Source: Pontibacter silvestris (GTDB lineage: Bacteria; Bacteroidota; Bacteroidia; Cytophagales; Hymenobacteraceae). From it: a stretch of 64,000 nucleotides of DNA. Every line of letters starts with the position of its first letter. The first letter of the stretch is position 1. Shown here piece by piece: positions 8,666 to 16,972 of this stretch. Under the pieces are notes generated by a model. It saw only the letters and a program-made list of their open reading frames with translations. It had not been told where the DNA came from and searched no databases. The position numbers were made by a program, and so were the translations under genes. The DNA is taken from contig NZ_JAJJWI010000007.1 in the NCBI RefSeq assembly GCF_020907275.1, positions 49,721 through 113,720 on the forward strand, written 5' to 3'.

Positions 8666-9115
8666 CTACATAGTAGTTGTTCCTGTTGTAGTACCGGTAG
8701 TTGTTCCTGTTGTGGTACCAGTAGTTGTTCCTGTGGTAGTACCGTAAGTAGTTGTTCCTGTTGTGGTACCGGTAGTTGTCCCTGTTGTGGTACCGGTAGT
8801 TGTCCCTGTGGTAGTACCGTAAGTAGTTGTTCCTGTTGTGGTACCAGTAGTTGTTCCTGTGGTAGTACCGTAAGTAGTTGTTCCTGTTGTGGTACCAGTA
8901 GTTGTTGTGCCAGTCGTGGTAGTACCAGTCGTTGTGCCTGTAGTAGTAGTACCAGTCGTTGTGCCTGTAGTAGTAGTACCAGTCGTGGTTGTACCATATT
9001 CATCTGTTGTTGCATCAGAACCAGTGGTTGTGTCAGATGGGGTATCTGTGCAAGATGCTAGAACAGAGGCAAAGATGAATGCAGATGCACATAAGTTTAC
9101 AAAAGTCTTTTTCAT
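8666..9115 (-). CDS. Thr/Gly tandem-repeat lipoprotein
   Basis: A 149-residue predicted lipoprotein. The signal MKKTFVNLCASAFIFASVLAS precedes a lipobox Cys at 22. From about residue 40 to the end, the chain is GTTT and GTTTT units, with Tyr entering at intervals as TTTYGTTTG. There are few charges after residue 40. No family is recognised. The protein is a paralogue in style of the one at 6617-6943. The repeat DNA has near-identical 24-bp blocks, so length may vary between strains. The antisense frames through this repeat also stay open and are artefacts. Confidence 0.75.
   Translation of the reverse strand: MKKTFVNLCASAFIFASVLASCTDTPSDTTTGSDATTDEYGTTTTGTTTTGTTTGTTTTGTTTGTTTTGTTTTGTTTGTTTYGTTTGTTTGTTTGTTTYGTTTGTTTGTTTGTTTGTTTGTTTYGTTTGTTTGTTTGTTTGTTTGTTTM
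8672..8996. repeat. Tandem ~24-bp repeat encoding GTTTGTTT
   Basis: Plus-strand units of the type GTACCGGTAGTTGTTCCTGT are repeated with few differences from about 8672 to 8900. A more degenerate 12- to 15-bp TAGTAGTACCAGTCGTTGTG form follows to about 8996. Blocks containing GTACCGTAAGTAGTTG (the Tyr codon variant) recur three times, indicating duplication of larger units. Confidence 0.8.
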
Positions 9116-9618
9116 AGCTTTTAAAAGTTGATGTCTAATTTTTAAGTTGTTAATTCAGTTTCCCTTTTACGGGCTGCTATAGATTTGGATGAGTTATTCT
9201 TTTATAATCGTCGTTGATTATAAAGGCTTTAGATACAATAGAGCTTATAATTAATGTGAACGGCAAGTTTTAGCCTGTGAATACACCGAATTATCTACTG
9301 GAAAATAGCTTTTGTAGCTAAAATAAATTAAACAATAAATGAAAATTGTTCACGGTTACTGCTCATTAATAATCAAGCTTAGGCAAGAATAATGTTGGAG
9401 TCCAAACAGAATACGAAAAGTTGCTGTTGTTTCAAACGTTCTTCTTAACAAGCATGTAAGGTTCATTCGAGCATATGGTAAAAAGCATTTGCATAAATGA
9501 TTATGCCTGCGGCCCTTGTTTTTAAAACTCTTTTTTAAGAACAAGTAAGGCACACAAGCAATTATAGTTAGCTGCTTGTGTGCCTTGTATATGAATACAT
9601 TAACGTTTGTAAAGCAGG
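9116..9618. other. Intergenic region, no gene seen
   Basis: About 500 bp between the repeat lipoprotein and the small acidic gene. It is AT-rich. It holds one hairpin (9547-9586) and a 65-codon minus-strand frame at 9356-9553 with no protein-like features. Confidence 0.5.
9547..9586 (-). terminator. 14-bp hairpin downstream of the small acidic gene
   Basis: AAGGCACACAAGCA (9547-9560) pairs perfectly with 9573-9586 across a 12-nt loop. It lies 33 bp beyond the minus-strand stop at 9619. The T-tract after it is weak, so it is terminator-like rather than canonical. Confidence 0.5.
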
Positions 9619-9861
9619 CTATTTGGTCCGTAAATTATTTGCGTTACTTCCATCCAACTTGCGGGTATCCTCTTCCTTTTTAGCGGCAATATTACCACCA
9701 TCTTCTTTCCCCTCTGGCTCAACTTCTTTTATGTCTTCATTATATATGTCATTACCATGCTTTCCCATTTTAGTATGTGTGAGAGGTTCAGGGTTTTCAT
9801 CAGGTAAGCGTTTGCTCTCATCTGAGTTTGTAATTATATTATCTTCTTGAGATGTTTTCAT
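9619..9861 (-). CDS. Small charged, disordered protein
   Basis: An 80-residue hydrophilic protein rich in Glu, Asp, Lys and Asn, with no hydrophobic segment and no recognised domain. The composition (runs such as KEVEPEGKEDGGN and AKKEEDTRK) looks coding and differs from the random-looking frames nearby. It starts at the ATG at 9861 and is followed by a 14-bp hairpin. Short charged proteins like this are common and uncharacterised in soil and marine Cytophagales; no function is proposed. Confidence 0.55.
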   Translation of the reverse strand: MKTSQEDNIITNSDESKRLPDENPEPLTHTKMGKHGNDIYNEDIKEVEPEGKEDGGNIAAKKEEDTRKLDGSNANNLRTK

Positions 9862-10079
9862 AGCTGTATAGTTATTATATTAATCTATGAGTTTATTACG
9901 AATTTTGTCAGGAAAAATGTTGTTGCAGCAGACAATATATCTGTAAATGCTATGCCATGGCTTACTTTAACAAGATGTGAGAAAGTGGTTGTGGTTGAAA
10001 TTAAAATCTTAAATATAAATGTTTTGGATGTTTTTGATTATCAGTTTTTTACTGATAAAATGGTAGTCAAAAAACATTT

Positions 10080-10087
10080 TAACTTTG
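10080..10087 (+). promoter_or_regulatory. Candidate carB promoter -7 element
   Basis: TAACTTTG matches TAnnTTTG, about 50 bp before the carB ATG. The predicted start of transcription would fall near 10094. No TTG -33 element is seen. Confidence 0.4.
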
Positions 10088-10096
10088 TGTAGCCCA

Positions 10097-10125
10097 ATAA
10101 ATTACCCTAACTTCGGGCAATTTAT
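10097..10125 (+). promoter_or_regulatory. Hairpin in the presumed carB leader
   Basis: ATAAATTACCC (10097-10107) and GGGCAATTTAT (10115-10125) can pair with one internal A-C mismatch around a 7-nt loop. The hairpin lies between the -7 element and the carB start codon. No T-run follows, so it is not an attenuator of the simple terminator kind. Confidence 0.3.
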
Positions 10126-10139
10126 ACATACCAAACCCA

Positions 10140-12953
10140 ATGCCTAAAGACACCAGTATTAAATCCGTTCTCATAATTGGCTCTGGTCCTATTGTTATCG
10201 GCCAGGCCTGTGAATTTGATTATTCCGGCTCCCAAGCCGCCCGTTCCCTGCGCGAAGAGGGTATCGAGGTAACACTGATCAACTCAAATCCGGCTACGAT
10301 TATGACAGATCCTGTCACAGCGGATAATGTGTACCTCAGGCCTTTGGAGAAGAAGTATATTATTGAAATTCTTGAAAAACATAAAATAGATGCAGTGCTG
10401 CCAACCATGGGTGGGCAGACAGCCTTGAACTTGGCCATAGACTGCGATAAAGCCGGTATCTGGAAGAAGTATGGTGTCCGCATTATAGGTGTAGATATCA
10501 AAGCCATTGAGACGACAGAAGACCGGGAGGAGTTCCGCCTGAAGATGATTGAGCTTGGCGTGAATGTTTGTAAAGGCGAAACGGCTACTTCTTTTCTGGA
10601 AGGGAAGGAGATTGCACAGGAAATAGGATTCCCGCTGGTTATACGCCCTTCTTATACTCTAGGAGGGTTAGGTGGTGGCTTTGTAAACACACCCGAAGAA
10701 TTTGATGCGGCGCTTACGCAAGGTCTGCATGCATCGCCAGTACATGAGGTGCTGGTTGAGCAAAGCATACTTGGTTGGAAAGAATACGAACTGGAGCTGC
10801 TTCGGGATAATATCGGGAATGTCATTATCATCTGCTCAATTGAGAATTTCGACCCGATGGGGGTACACACTGGCGATTCTATTACAGTAGCGCCAGCTAT
10901 GACACTACCAGATACAGTTTATCAGCAGATGCGCGACCTGGCTATCAAAATGATGAACGGCATCGGGCAGTTTGCAGGTGGCTGTAATGTGCAGTTCTCT
11001 GTTAACCCGGAGGATGACACCATTATCGCTATTGAGATTAACCCGCGTGTGTCCCGTTCTTCTGCCTTGGCGTCTAAAGCTACAGGCTATCCTATTGCTA
11101 AAATTGCTGCTAAGCTGGCGATCGGTTACAACTTAGACGAGCTTAAAAACGCTATTACGAAAACAACATCAGCTTTCTTTGAACCTGCGCTGGACTATGT
11201 TATTGTGAAAATTCCTCGCTGGAACTTTGATAAATTTCCTGGCGCTAACCGTACGCTTGGCTTATCTATGAAGTCAGTTGGTGAAGTAATGGGTATCGGA
11301 CGTACTTTTCAGGAAGCACTTCAGAAAGCCTGCCAAAGCTTAGAAATCAAGCGAAATGGACTTGGGGCAGATGGTAAAGAAATGACCAACTATGACCAGT
11401 TGATCGAAAACCTGAAGAACCCAAGCTGGAACCGCCTTTTCTGTATAAAAGATGCTATGCGTGCAGGCATCCCGACCAGCACTATTCAAAAGCTGACCAA
11501 AATTGATCCATGGTTCATCGCCCAGATAGAGGAACTGGACCACCTGGAGCGCGAAATGAAGAAGTATAACCTGACTACTATACCGACTAATTTGTTGCGA
11601 GATGCTAAAGTAAAGGGTTATGCCGACCGCCAGATTGCGCACTTGTTAGGTTGCCTGGAGAGTGAAGTACATAGTGTGCGTACTGAATTAGGTATTACAC
11701 GTGTGTATAAAATGGTTGATACCTGCGCTGCCGAATTTGAGGCTAAAACACCTTACTTCTACAGCACCTTTGATGGGGAAAATGAAAGCATTGTCACTGA
11801 TAAGAAAAAAGTAGTCGTGCTTGGTTCTGGTCCGAACCGTATCGGGCAGGGCATAGAGTTTGACTATAGTTGTGTGCATGGTGTACTGGCGGCAAAAGAG
11901 TGCGGCTACGAAACCATCATGATCAACTGTAACCCTGAAACAGTAAGTACAGACTTTGATATTTCTGACAAGCTTTACTTTGAGCCTGTTTTCTGGGAAC
12001 ATATCTACGACATCATCCTGCATGAAAAGCCGGAAGGTGTAATTGTGCAGTTAGGTGGGCAGACAGCCCTGAAGCTGGCCGAGAAACTGGAACGCTATGG
12101 TATTAAGATAATAGGTACAAGCTACCAGGCACTAGACCTTGCGGAAGATAGAGGCTCATTCTCTTCGTTGCTTCGTGACCTGGATATTCCGTATCCTCCA
12201 TTCGGTGTAATTGAGTCTGCTGAAGAAGCGCTGGAGCTTTGCAAAAAGTTGAAGTTCCCGTTGTTGGTGCGTCCTAGCTACGTGTTGGGTGGCCAGAATA
12301 TGAAAATTGTCATCAACGAGAAAGAACTGGAAGCGCACGTTATAGACCTGCTGAAAGATCACCCTGGTAATAAAGTGCTGCTTGACCATTTTCTGAGCAA
12401 TGCCATTGAAGCGGAGGCCGATGCTATTTGTGATGGAGAGGATGTGCACATTTGTGGTATTATGGAGCACATTGAGCCTGCTGGTATCCACTCCGGTGAT
12501 TCTTATGCGGTACTACCTCCTTTTGACCTGAGCGAAAATGCCATCCGCCAGATTGAAGAATACACCAAAAAGATTGCAGTAGCGCTACATACAGTTGGTA
12601 TCATTAACATTCAGTTTGCCGTGAAAGATGATGTGGTGTATATAATAGAGGCAAACCCACGTGCTTCCAGAACAATACCTTTTATTGCGAAAGCATACCG
12701 TGAGCCGTACATCAACTACGCAACCAAAATTATGCTGGGAGAGAAGAAGGTTAAAGATTTCACCTTTAACCCTCATAAGGAAGGTTACGCTATCAAAGTA
12801 CCAGTGTTCTCTCACAATAAATTCCCTGAGGTAAATAAGGAACTTGGGCCGGAGATGAAGTCCACAGGTGAATCCATCTATTTTATAGATGACCTGCAGG
12901 ATGACTACTTCGTGAATGTGTACTCTGAACGGAATCTGTACCTGAGTAAATAA
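10140..12953 (+). CDS. carB: Carbamoyl-phosphate synthase large subunit, short form
   Basis: This subunit makes carbamoyl phosphate from ammonia (supplied by CarA), bicarbonate and two ATP, for arginine and pyrimidine synthesis. Two homologous ATP-grasp halves are clear: the first opens with GSGPIVIGQACEFDYSGSQA, the second with GSGPNRIGQGIEFDYS near residue 560. Both have the NPR metal-binding motif (EINPRVSRSSA, EANPRASRTIP). The protein is 937 residues, against about 1070 in E. coli, and ends shortly after the second ATP-grasp (VNVYSERNLYLSK). The C-terminal MGS-like domain that binds UMP and ornithine in E. coli is absent. The stop is clean and followed by a strong terminator, so this is a natural short form, as in many Cytophagales. 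No carA is adjacent. Confidence 0.96.
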   Translation: MPKDTSIKSVLIIGSGPIVIGQACEFDYSGSQAARSLREEGIEVTLINSNPATIMTDPVTADNVYLRPLEKKYIIEILEKHKIDAVLPTMGGQTALNLAIDCDKAGIWKKYGVRIIGVDIKAIETTEDREEFRLKMIELGVNVCKGETATSFLEGKEIAQEIGFPLVIRPSYTLGGLGGGFVNTPEEFDAALTQGLHASPVHEVLVEQSILGWKEYELELLRDNIGNVIIICSIENFDPMGVHTGDSITVAPAMTLPDTVYQQMRDLAIKMMNGIGQFAGGCNVQFSVNPEDDTIIAIEINPRVSRSSALASKATGYPIAKIAAKLAIGYNLDELKNAITKTTSAFFEPALDYVIVKIPRWNFDKFPGANRTLGLSMKSVGEVMGIGRTFQEALQKACQSLEIKRNGLGADGKEMTNYDQLIENLKNPSWNRLFCIKDAMRAGIPTSTIQKLTKIDPWFIAQIEELDHLEREMKKYNLTTIPTNLLRDAKVKGYADRQIAHLLGCLESEVHSVRTELGITRVYKMVDTCAAEFEAKTPYFYSTFDGENESIVTDKKKVVVLGSGPNRIGQGIEFDYSCVHGVLAAKECGYETIMINCNPETVSTDFDISDKLYFEPVFWEHIYDIILHEKPEGVIVQLGGQTALKLAEKLERYGIKIIGTSYQALDLAEDRGSFSSLLRDLDIPYPPFGVIESAEEALELCKKLKFPLLVRPSYVLGGQNMKIVINEKELEAHVIDLLKDHPGNKVLLDHFLSNAIEAEADAICDGEDVHICGIMEHIEPAGIHSGDSYAVLPPFDLSENAIRQIEEYTKKIAVALHTVGIINIQFAVKDDVVYIIEANPRASRTIPFIAKAYREPYINYATKIMLGEKKVKDFTFNPHKEGYAIKVPVFSHNKFPEVNKELGPEMKSTGESIYFIDDLQDDYFVNVYSERNLYLSK

Positions 12954-12968
12954 AGAAGCTACTTTCTG

Positions 12969-13006
12969 CCCCCTCCTGTCAATCAAGCAGGAGGGGGTTT
13001 TTATTT
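12969..13006 (+). terminator. Intrinsic terminator of carB
   Basis: CCCCCTCCTG (12969-12978) pairs perfectly with CAGGAGGGGG (12988-12997) around a 9-nt loop, followed by TTTTTATTT. It is a textbook GC-rich terminator 15 bp after the carB stop. Confidence 0.95.
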
Positions 13007-13080
13007 GGGCATTTTCTTATATTGGCAAGCCTTTAGTCGGGAACTATACTTTTATCTAAGCTCTTTATAAACAGGGGGCT

Positions 13081-13088
13081 TACCTTTG
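13081..13088 (+). promoter_or_regulatory. Candidate -7 element before DUF4834/YfhO genes
   Basis: TACCTTTG is an exact TAnnTTTG match 130 bp upstream of the DUF4834 gene. A tiny open frame (13114-13179) lies between them. No -33 element is visible. Confidence 0.4.
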
Positions 13089-13210
13089 CACTGAATATTA
13101 CACCTCCGACTAAATGGCAGACAACAAAGTTTTGGCAAAAGAGTTGTATACAAATGCAGGTATTGTTTTTGCAGTATGATGAGCACATACTTATAAACTA
13201 AAATCGCACT

Positions 13211-13504
13211 ATGTTAAAATTCATATTAACCACGTTAGCAATTATTTTCTTTATCCGTTTGGTGGCACCAGTATTGTTTCGCTGGTTATTATCTGCCTTC
13301 CTGAAAAAGAGCATGCGCAACGGTAATTTTTTCTACAACGGTAATCTAAACCAACAACGTCAGCAACGGAATAACAGTAACAATGGAAGCAATAGCAGTA
13401 ACGGGCGCAGCAATGGCGACGTGCGCATCGATTATATTCCAGAGCAGCCAAACCGGAGTGAATTCAATGGCGGGGAATATGTCGATTATGAAGAAGTAAA
13501 ATAA
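13211..13504 (+). CDS. DUF4834 family small membrane protein
   Basis: A 97-residue protein of the DUF4834 type, a Bacteroidota family of unknown function. The N-terminal segment FILTTLAIIFFIRLVAPVLFRWLLSAF (shown only in part here: residues 4-30) is one membrane helix followed by a basic stretch KKSMRN. The middle is Asn/Gln/Ser-rich and disordered. The acidic tail ends GGEYVDYEEVK, as is common in the family. It is 45 bp upstream of the YfhO gene on the same strand and may be co-transcribed with it. Confidence 0.75.
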   Translation: MLKFILTTLAIIFFIRLVAPVLFRWLLSAFLKKSMRNGNFFYNGNLNQQRQQRNNSNNGSNSSNGRSNGDVRIDYIPEQPNRSEFNGGEYVDYEEVK

Positions 13505-13549
13505 AAGCCTTATCTTTCAACCTCTATTCCGGAGGTTCTGAACGATATT

Positions 13550-15988
13550 ATGACAGCTTCTATCAACTTTAGACGCGATGTGCTCCCGCACCTGATCGCT
13601 ATTATAATTTTCCTGATTCTTACGGCAGTTTACTTTTCGCCGGTTCTGTTCGAAGACAAAGGCCTGGCCCAAAACGATATTCTGCAGTTTAGAGGCGGAG
13701 CCAAAGAAATTCAAGACTTCCGTGAAGAAACCGGTGAGGAGGCGCTCTGGACGAACTCTATGTTCAGTGGCATGCCAGCCTACCTTATCCAAACGCATTA
13801 CCCTGGCGACTTCTCAGGTGCCATCCATTCCATTCTGACATTTGATCTGCCAGCCCTGGCAGGTAATATCTTTATCACACTTTTGTGTGCCTATATTTTG
13901 TTTGTGACCTTAGGTATGAGCTCCTGGTTGGCTATTATAGGTGCCATTGCTTTTGCGTTTACTTCTTATAACATTATTATTCTGGAGGCTGGTCATAATA
14001 CCAAGTCTTTAACTATTGCCTACATCCCGATGGTGTTAGCAGGGCTTATTTATGCTTTGCGCCACAACCTATGGATAGGAGCTGCCTTATTTGCGTTAGG
14101 CCTTACTTTAAACCTGCATTTCAACCACCTGCAAATGACCTATTATATGCTGTTGCTGGTACTGGTCTTTGCTGTAGTCGAAATCATTTTTGCTATCAGG
14201 AACGGCACTTTTGCAGAGCTGCTGAAACGGGGACTGGTACTGGCTGTTGCTGCGGCGCTGGCGGTTGGTGTAAACTTTGGCAGGTTGTATACTACAGCAG
14301 AATATAGCCAGTACAGCATCAGGGGCAAATCAGAGTTAACGGCTCCTAACAGCGGTAATCAGATTGGAAGTGGCTTGGACAGAGACTATGCTTTTAACTG
14401 GAGTTATGGTGTAGGCGAAACTATTACACTGCTCATCCCTGATTTTTATGGCAGCAGCAGCAGTGCCTCGCTTGGCACAGATTCTGAAACATATAAAGCC
14501 TTCACTAATATGGGCGTGCCTCCGGTGCAGGCAGAGCAGATTGTAGAGCAGGGCTTGCCAATGTACTGGGGACCACAGCCTGGAACAAGTGGCCCTGTTT
14601 ATGTGGGGGCTATTATATGCTTTCTGTTTGTGCTAGGGATATTTATTGTTGATAAACGCTGGGTAAGCTGGCTTGTTGCCGGAACTGTGCTTTCTATTGT
14701 GCTGGCCTGGGGTAAGAACTTTGAGGCTTTAAATTACCTGATGTTCGATTACTTTCCTGCTTATAACAAGTTCAGAGCTGTTTCTTCAGCATTAGTGATA
14801 GCCCAGATAGCCATACCATTCTTAGGTATGCTGGCGCTCTGGAAACTGATCCGGGGGAGAGAACTCAAAGGCCTGGATAAGAAGCTGCTTATATCGGGTA
14901 GTATCACAGCTGGTATTTGTGCTTTGGTGTGGTTGTTTGCAGGTTCTGCAAGTTTTGTAGGAGCATCAGACCCACAACTTATACAGGCGCAATTCCCGAT
15001 AGACGCTATTCGTGCTGACCGTGAAAGTATGATGCGTAATGATGCTTTTCGTTCGCTTGTGTTTATTGTGTTAGCTGCTGGTTTACTTTACTTCTACCTT
15101 AAAAATAAACTCTCTGCCACCGTGGCTATTGCAGGTGTTGGAGTACTGGTGTTGGTAGACCTATGGACAGTAGATAAGCGTTACCTCAGCACGGATGACT
15201 TTCAGCGAAATGTAGTGTCTAACTATTTTCAGCCTACACCGGCCGATCAGCTCATCCTGCAGGACAAAGATTTAAGTTATCGCGTTATTAATCTAGCCAA
15301 TCCGTTTAACGATGCCCGTACCTCTTATTTCCATAAGTCAGTTGGCGGTTATCATGGAGCTAAACTGCGCCGGTATCAGGATTTGATTGATTATCATATC
15401 TCGCAAAATAACCTGGAGGTGCTGCGTATGCTGAACACACGCTATGCCTTAACAGGTAATCCGCAGCAGCCTGTACAACGTGTACCTGGGCCTTTAGGTA
15501 ATGCCTGGTTTGTGGAAAATGTAGAAGCCGTTAACTCTCCGGATGAAGAAATTGCAGCACTATCTGATTTTAATGCTGCTGAGACTGCAGTAGTAGATGT
15601 TAGCAAGTTTCCTGTAGAGAAGCGTAGCTATTCTGCTGATAATGCTACCATAGAGCTTACAGAATACCAGCCTAACTACCTGAAGTATCAGTACCAGGCA
15701 GCTCAACCGGGACTGGTGGTGTTTTCAGAGATATATTATGCTGCAGGCTGGCAAGCTTACTTAGACGGACAACCGGTAGAGCACATCAGAGCCAATTATG
15801 TGCTGCGGGCTATGCAGGTTCCGGCAGGTCAGCATACTATCGAGTTCAGGTTTACACCAGCGTCTTATGAAATTGGTAACACCATTTCAATGGTTTGTTC
15901 TATCCTTCTGCTGCTGGTTTTAGCAGGTGCCATTTTTTATGGTATCAAGAAGAAGCCTACAGAAGAACCAATTGTTGAAAAAGTATAA
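13550..15988 (+). CDS. YfhO family polytopic membrane protein
   Basis: An 812-residue integral membrane protein. About a dozen hydrophobic helices occupy residues 12-530, followed by a large extracytoplasmic domain (about 540-780) and a last membrane helix (ISMVCSILLLLVLAGAIFY). The pattern is that of YfhO-family GT-C glycosyltransferase-like proteins; YfhO of Bacillus is linked to teichoic acid glycosylation. The early loop has FSGMPAYLIQT and EAGHNTK. The C-terminal segment with AGWQAYLDGQPVEHIRANY is a typical YfhO signature. The sugar donor and acceptor here are unknown. A short terminator-like hairpin follows. Confidence 0.85.
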   Translation: MTASINFRRDVLPHLIAIIIFLILTAVYFSPVLFEDKGLAQNDILQFRGGAKEIQDFREETGEEALWTNSMFSGMPAYLIQTHYPGDFSGAIHSILTFDLPALAGNIFITLLCAYILFVTLGMSSWLAIIGAIAFAFTSYNIIILEAGHNTKSLTIAYIPMVLAGLIYALRHNLWIGAALFALGLTLNLHFNHLQMTYYMLLLVLVFAVVEIIFAIRNGTFAELLKRGLVLAVAAALAVGVNFGRLYTTAEYSQYSIRGKSELTAPNSGNQIGSGLDRDYAFNWSYGVGETITLLIPDFYGSSSSASLGTDSETYKAFTNMGVPPVQAEQIVEQGLPMYWGPQPGTSGPVYVGAIICFLFVLGIFIVDKRWVSWLVAGTVLSIVLAWGKNFEALNYLMFDYFPAYNKFRAVSSALVIAQIAIPFLGMLALWKLIRGRELKGLDKKLLISGSITAGICALVWLFAGSASFVGASDPQLIQAQFPIDAIRADRESMMRNDAFRSLVFIVLAAGLLYFYLKNKLSATVAIAGVGVLVLVDLWTVDKRYLSTDDFQRNVVSNYFQPTPADQLILQDKDLSYRVINLANPFNDARTSYFHKSVGGYHGAKLRRYQDLIDYHISQNNLEVLRMLNTRYALTGNPQQPVQRVPGPLGNAWFVENVEAVNSPDEEIAALSDFNAAETAVVDVSKFPVEKRSYSADNATIELTEYQPNYLKYQYQAAQPGLVVFSEIYYAAGWQAYLDGQPVEHIRANYVLRAMQVPAGQHTIEFRFTPASYEIGNTISMVCSILLLLVLAGAIFYGIKKKPTEEPIVEKV

Positions 15989-16033
15989 GCTAAAGGATAT
16001 AATATCAAAACTTCAACCTTTAAATTAAACAAG

Positions 16034-16059
16034 AGCCTCAGTTAACGCTGGGGCTTTTG
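16034..16059 (+). terminator. Terminator of the YfhO gene
   Basis: AGCCTCAG (16034-16041) pairs with CTGGGGCT (16048-16055) with one wobble pair and a 6-nt loop, then TTTTGT. It overlaps the leader of the next gene, so read-through is possible. Confidence 0.6.
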
Positions 16060-16068
16060 TGTGATAAT

Positions 16069-16968
16069 ATGGAAGTACCATTACAACAACTGCAAAGCCA
16101 CTTGTTACAAGAAAAGCAGGTAGAACTGTGGATAAAGCGCGATGATTTACTATACCCCCACATTTCTGGTAATAAATGGCGTAAGCTAAAATATAATATA
16201 CAGGAGGCAAAGGAGCAGCAGAAAGCGACTATATTAACCTTTGGGGGAGCTTATTCTAACCATATAGCTGCGGTGGCAGCTGCAGGAAAGGAGTTTAGCT
16301 TCAGTACCATAGGCATTATTCGGGGCGAAGAGCACCTGCCACTAAACCCAACATTACATTTTGCTACTTCCTGCGGTATGCAGCTGCAATATATTAGCCG
16401 CGAGAAGTATAGACAAAAGCAGGAGCCGCATTTTCTGGAGAAGCTTTCTGAGCAGTTTAATCAACCTTATATGTTACCAGAGGGCGGCACGAACTCCCTG
16501 GCGGTAAAAGGTTGTACCGAAATTGTGCAGAATGTCTCTGTTGACTATGACTACATTTGTTGTGCATCAGGCACTGGTGGAACTATAGCCGGCATTATAG
16601 CTGGGCTTGATGGTGCAAAGCAGGTGCTGGGCTTTCCTGCTTTAAAAGGTGGAGAGTTTCTGCAGTCGGAAATTGCACAACATATCCACACATACAACGG
16701 CAAGCACTACACAAACTGGCAGCTTATCACCAATTATCATTTTGGAGGCTATGCAAAAGTAAAACCGGAGCTGTTGGGCTTTATAAAAGCGTTTCAGGAA
16801 GAGCATCAAATTCCTTTAGAACCCATTTATACAGGCAAAATGATGTTTGGAATATTTGACCTGATCCGGCAGGGTTACTTCCCAAAAAACAGCCGTATTG
16901 TGGCTGTTCATACAGGTGGTTTACAGGGTAATGCAGGTTTCAATGAACGGCTCGGGGTGGAGGTGTAA
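16069..16968 (+). CDS. 1-aminocyclopropane-1-carboxylate deaminase / D-cysteine desulfhydrase family protein
   Basis: A PLP-dependent fold type II enzyme, 299 residues from the ATG at 16069; a TTG at 16057 would lie inside the upstream terminator. The cofactor lysine is Lys36 in HISGNKWRKLKY. The phosphate-binding Gly-rich loop is CASGTGGTIAG near residue 165. The FGGAYSNHIAAVA motif (about 62-74) matches the substrate-binding Ser-Asn-His of the family. Members deaminate ACC or desulfurate D-cysteine. In Bacteroidota the gene is usually a general desulfhydrase or deaminase, and the exact substrate cannot be read here. Confidence 0.9.
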   Translation: MEVPLQQLQSHLLQEKQVELWIKRDDLLYPHISGNKWRKLKYNIQEAKEQQKATILTFGGAYSNHIAAVAAAGKEFSFSTIGIIRGEEHLPLNPTLHFATSCGMQLQYISREKYRQKQEPHFLEKLSEQFNQPYMLPEGGTNSLAVKGCTEIVQNVSVDYDYICCASGTGGTIAGIIAGLDGAKQVLGFPALKGGEFLQSEIAQHIHTYNGKHYTNWQLITNYHFGGYAKVKPELLGFIKAFQEEHQIPLEPIYTGKMMFGIFDLIRQGYFPKNSRIVAVHTGGLQGNAGFNERLGVEV

Positions 16969-16972
16969 CTAG

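Noticed and set aside
8557..9131. Long open frames on both strands through the Thr/Gly repeat
   Set aside because: The repeat lacks stops in several frames. Only the minus-strand frame with a lipoprotein signal looks like a protein; the others are VPVV- or PQQEQLL-type artefacts.
9356..9553. Minus-strand 65-codon frame
   Set aside because: Its composition is random-looking and it overlaps the terminator-like hairpin.
10140..12953. CarB truncated by a frameshift
   Set aside because: The coding sequence ends cleanly and a strong terminator follows 15 bp later; no MGS-like remnant is visible downstream.
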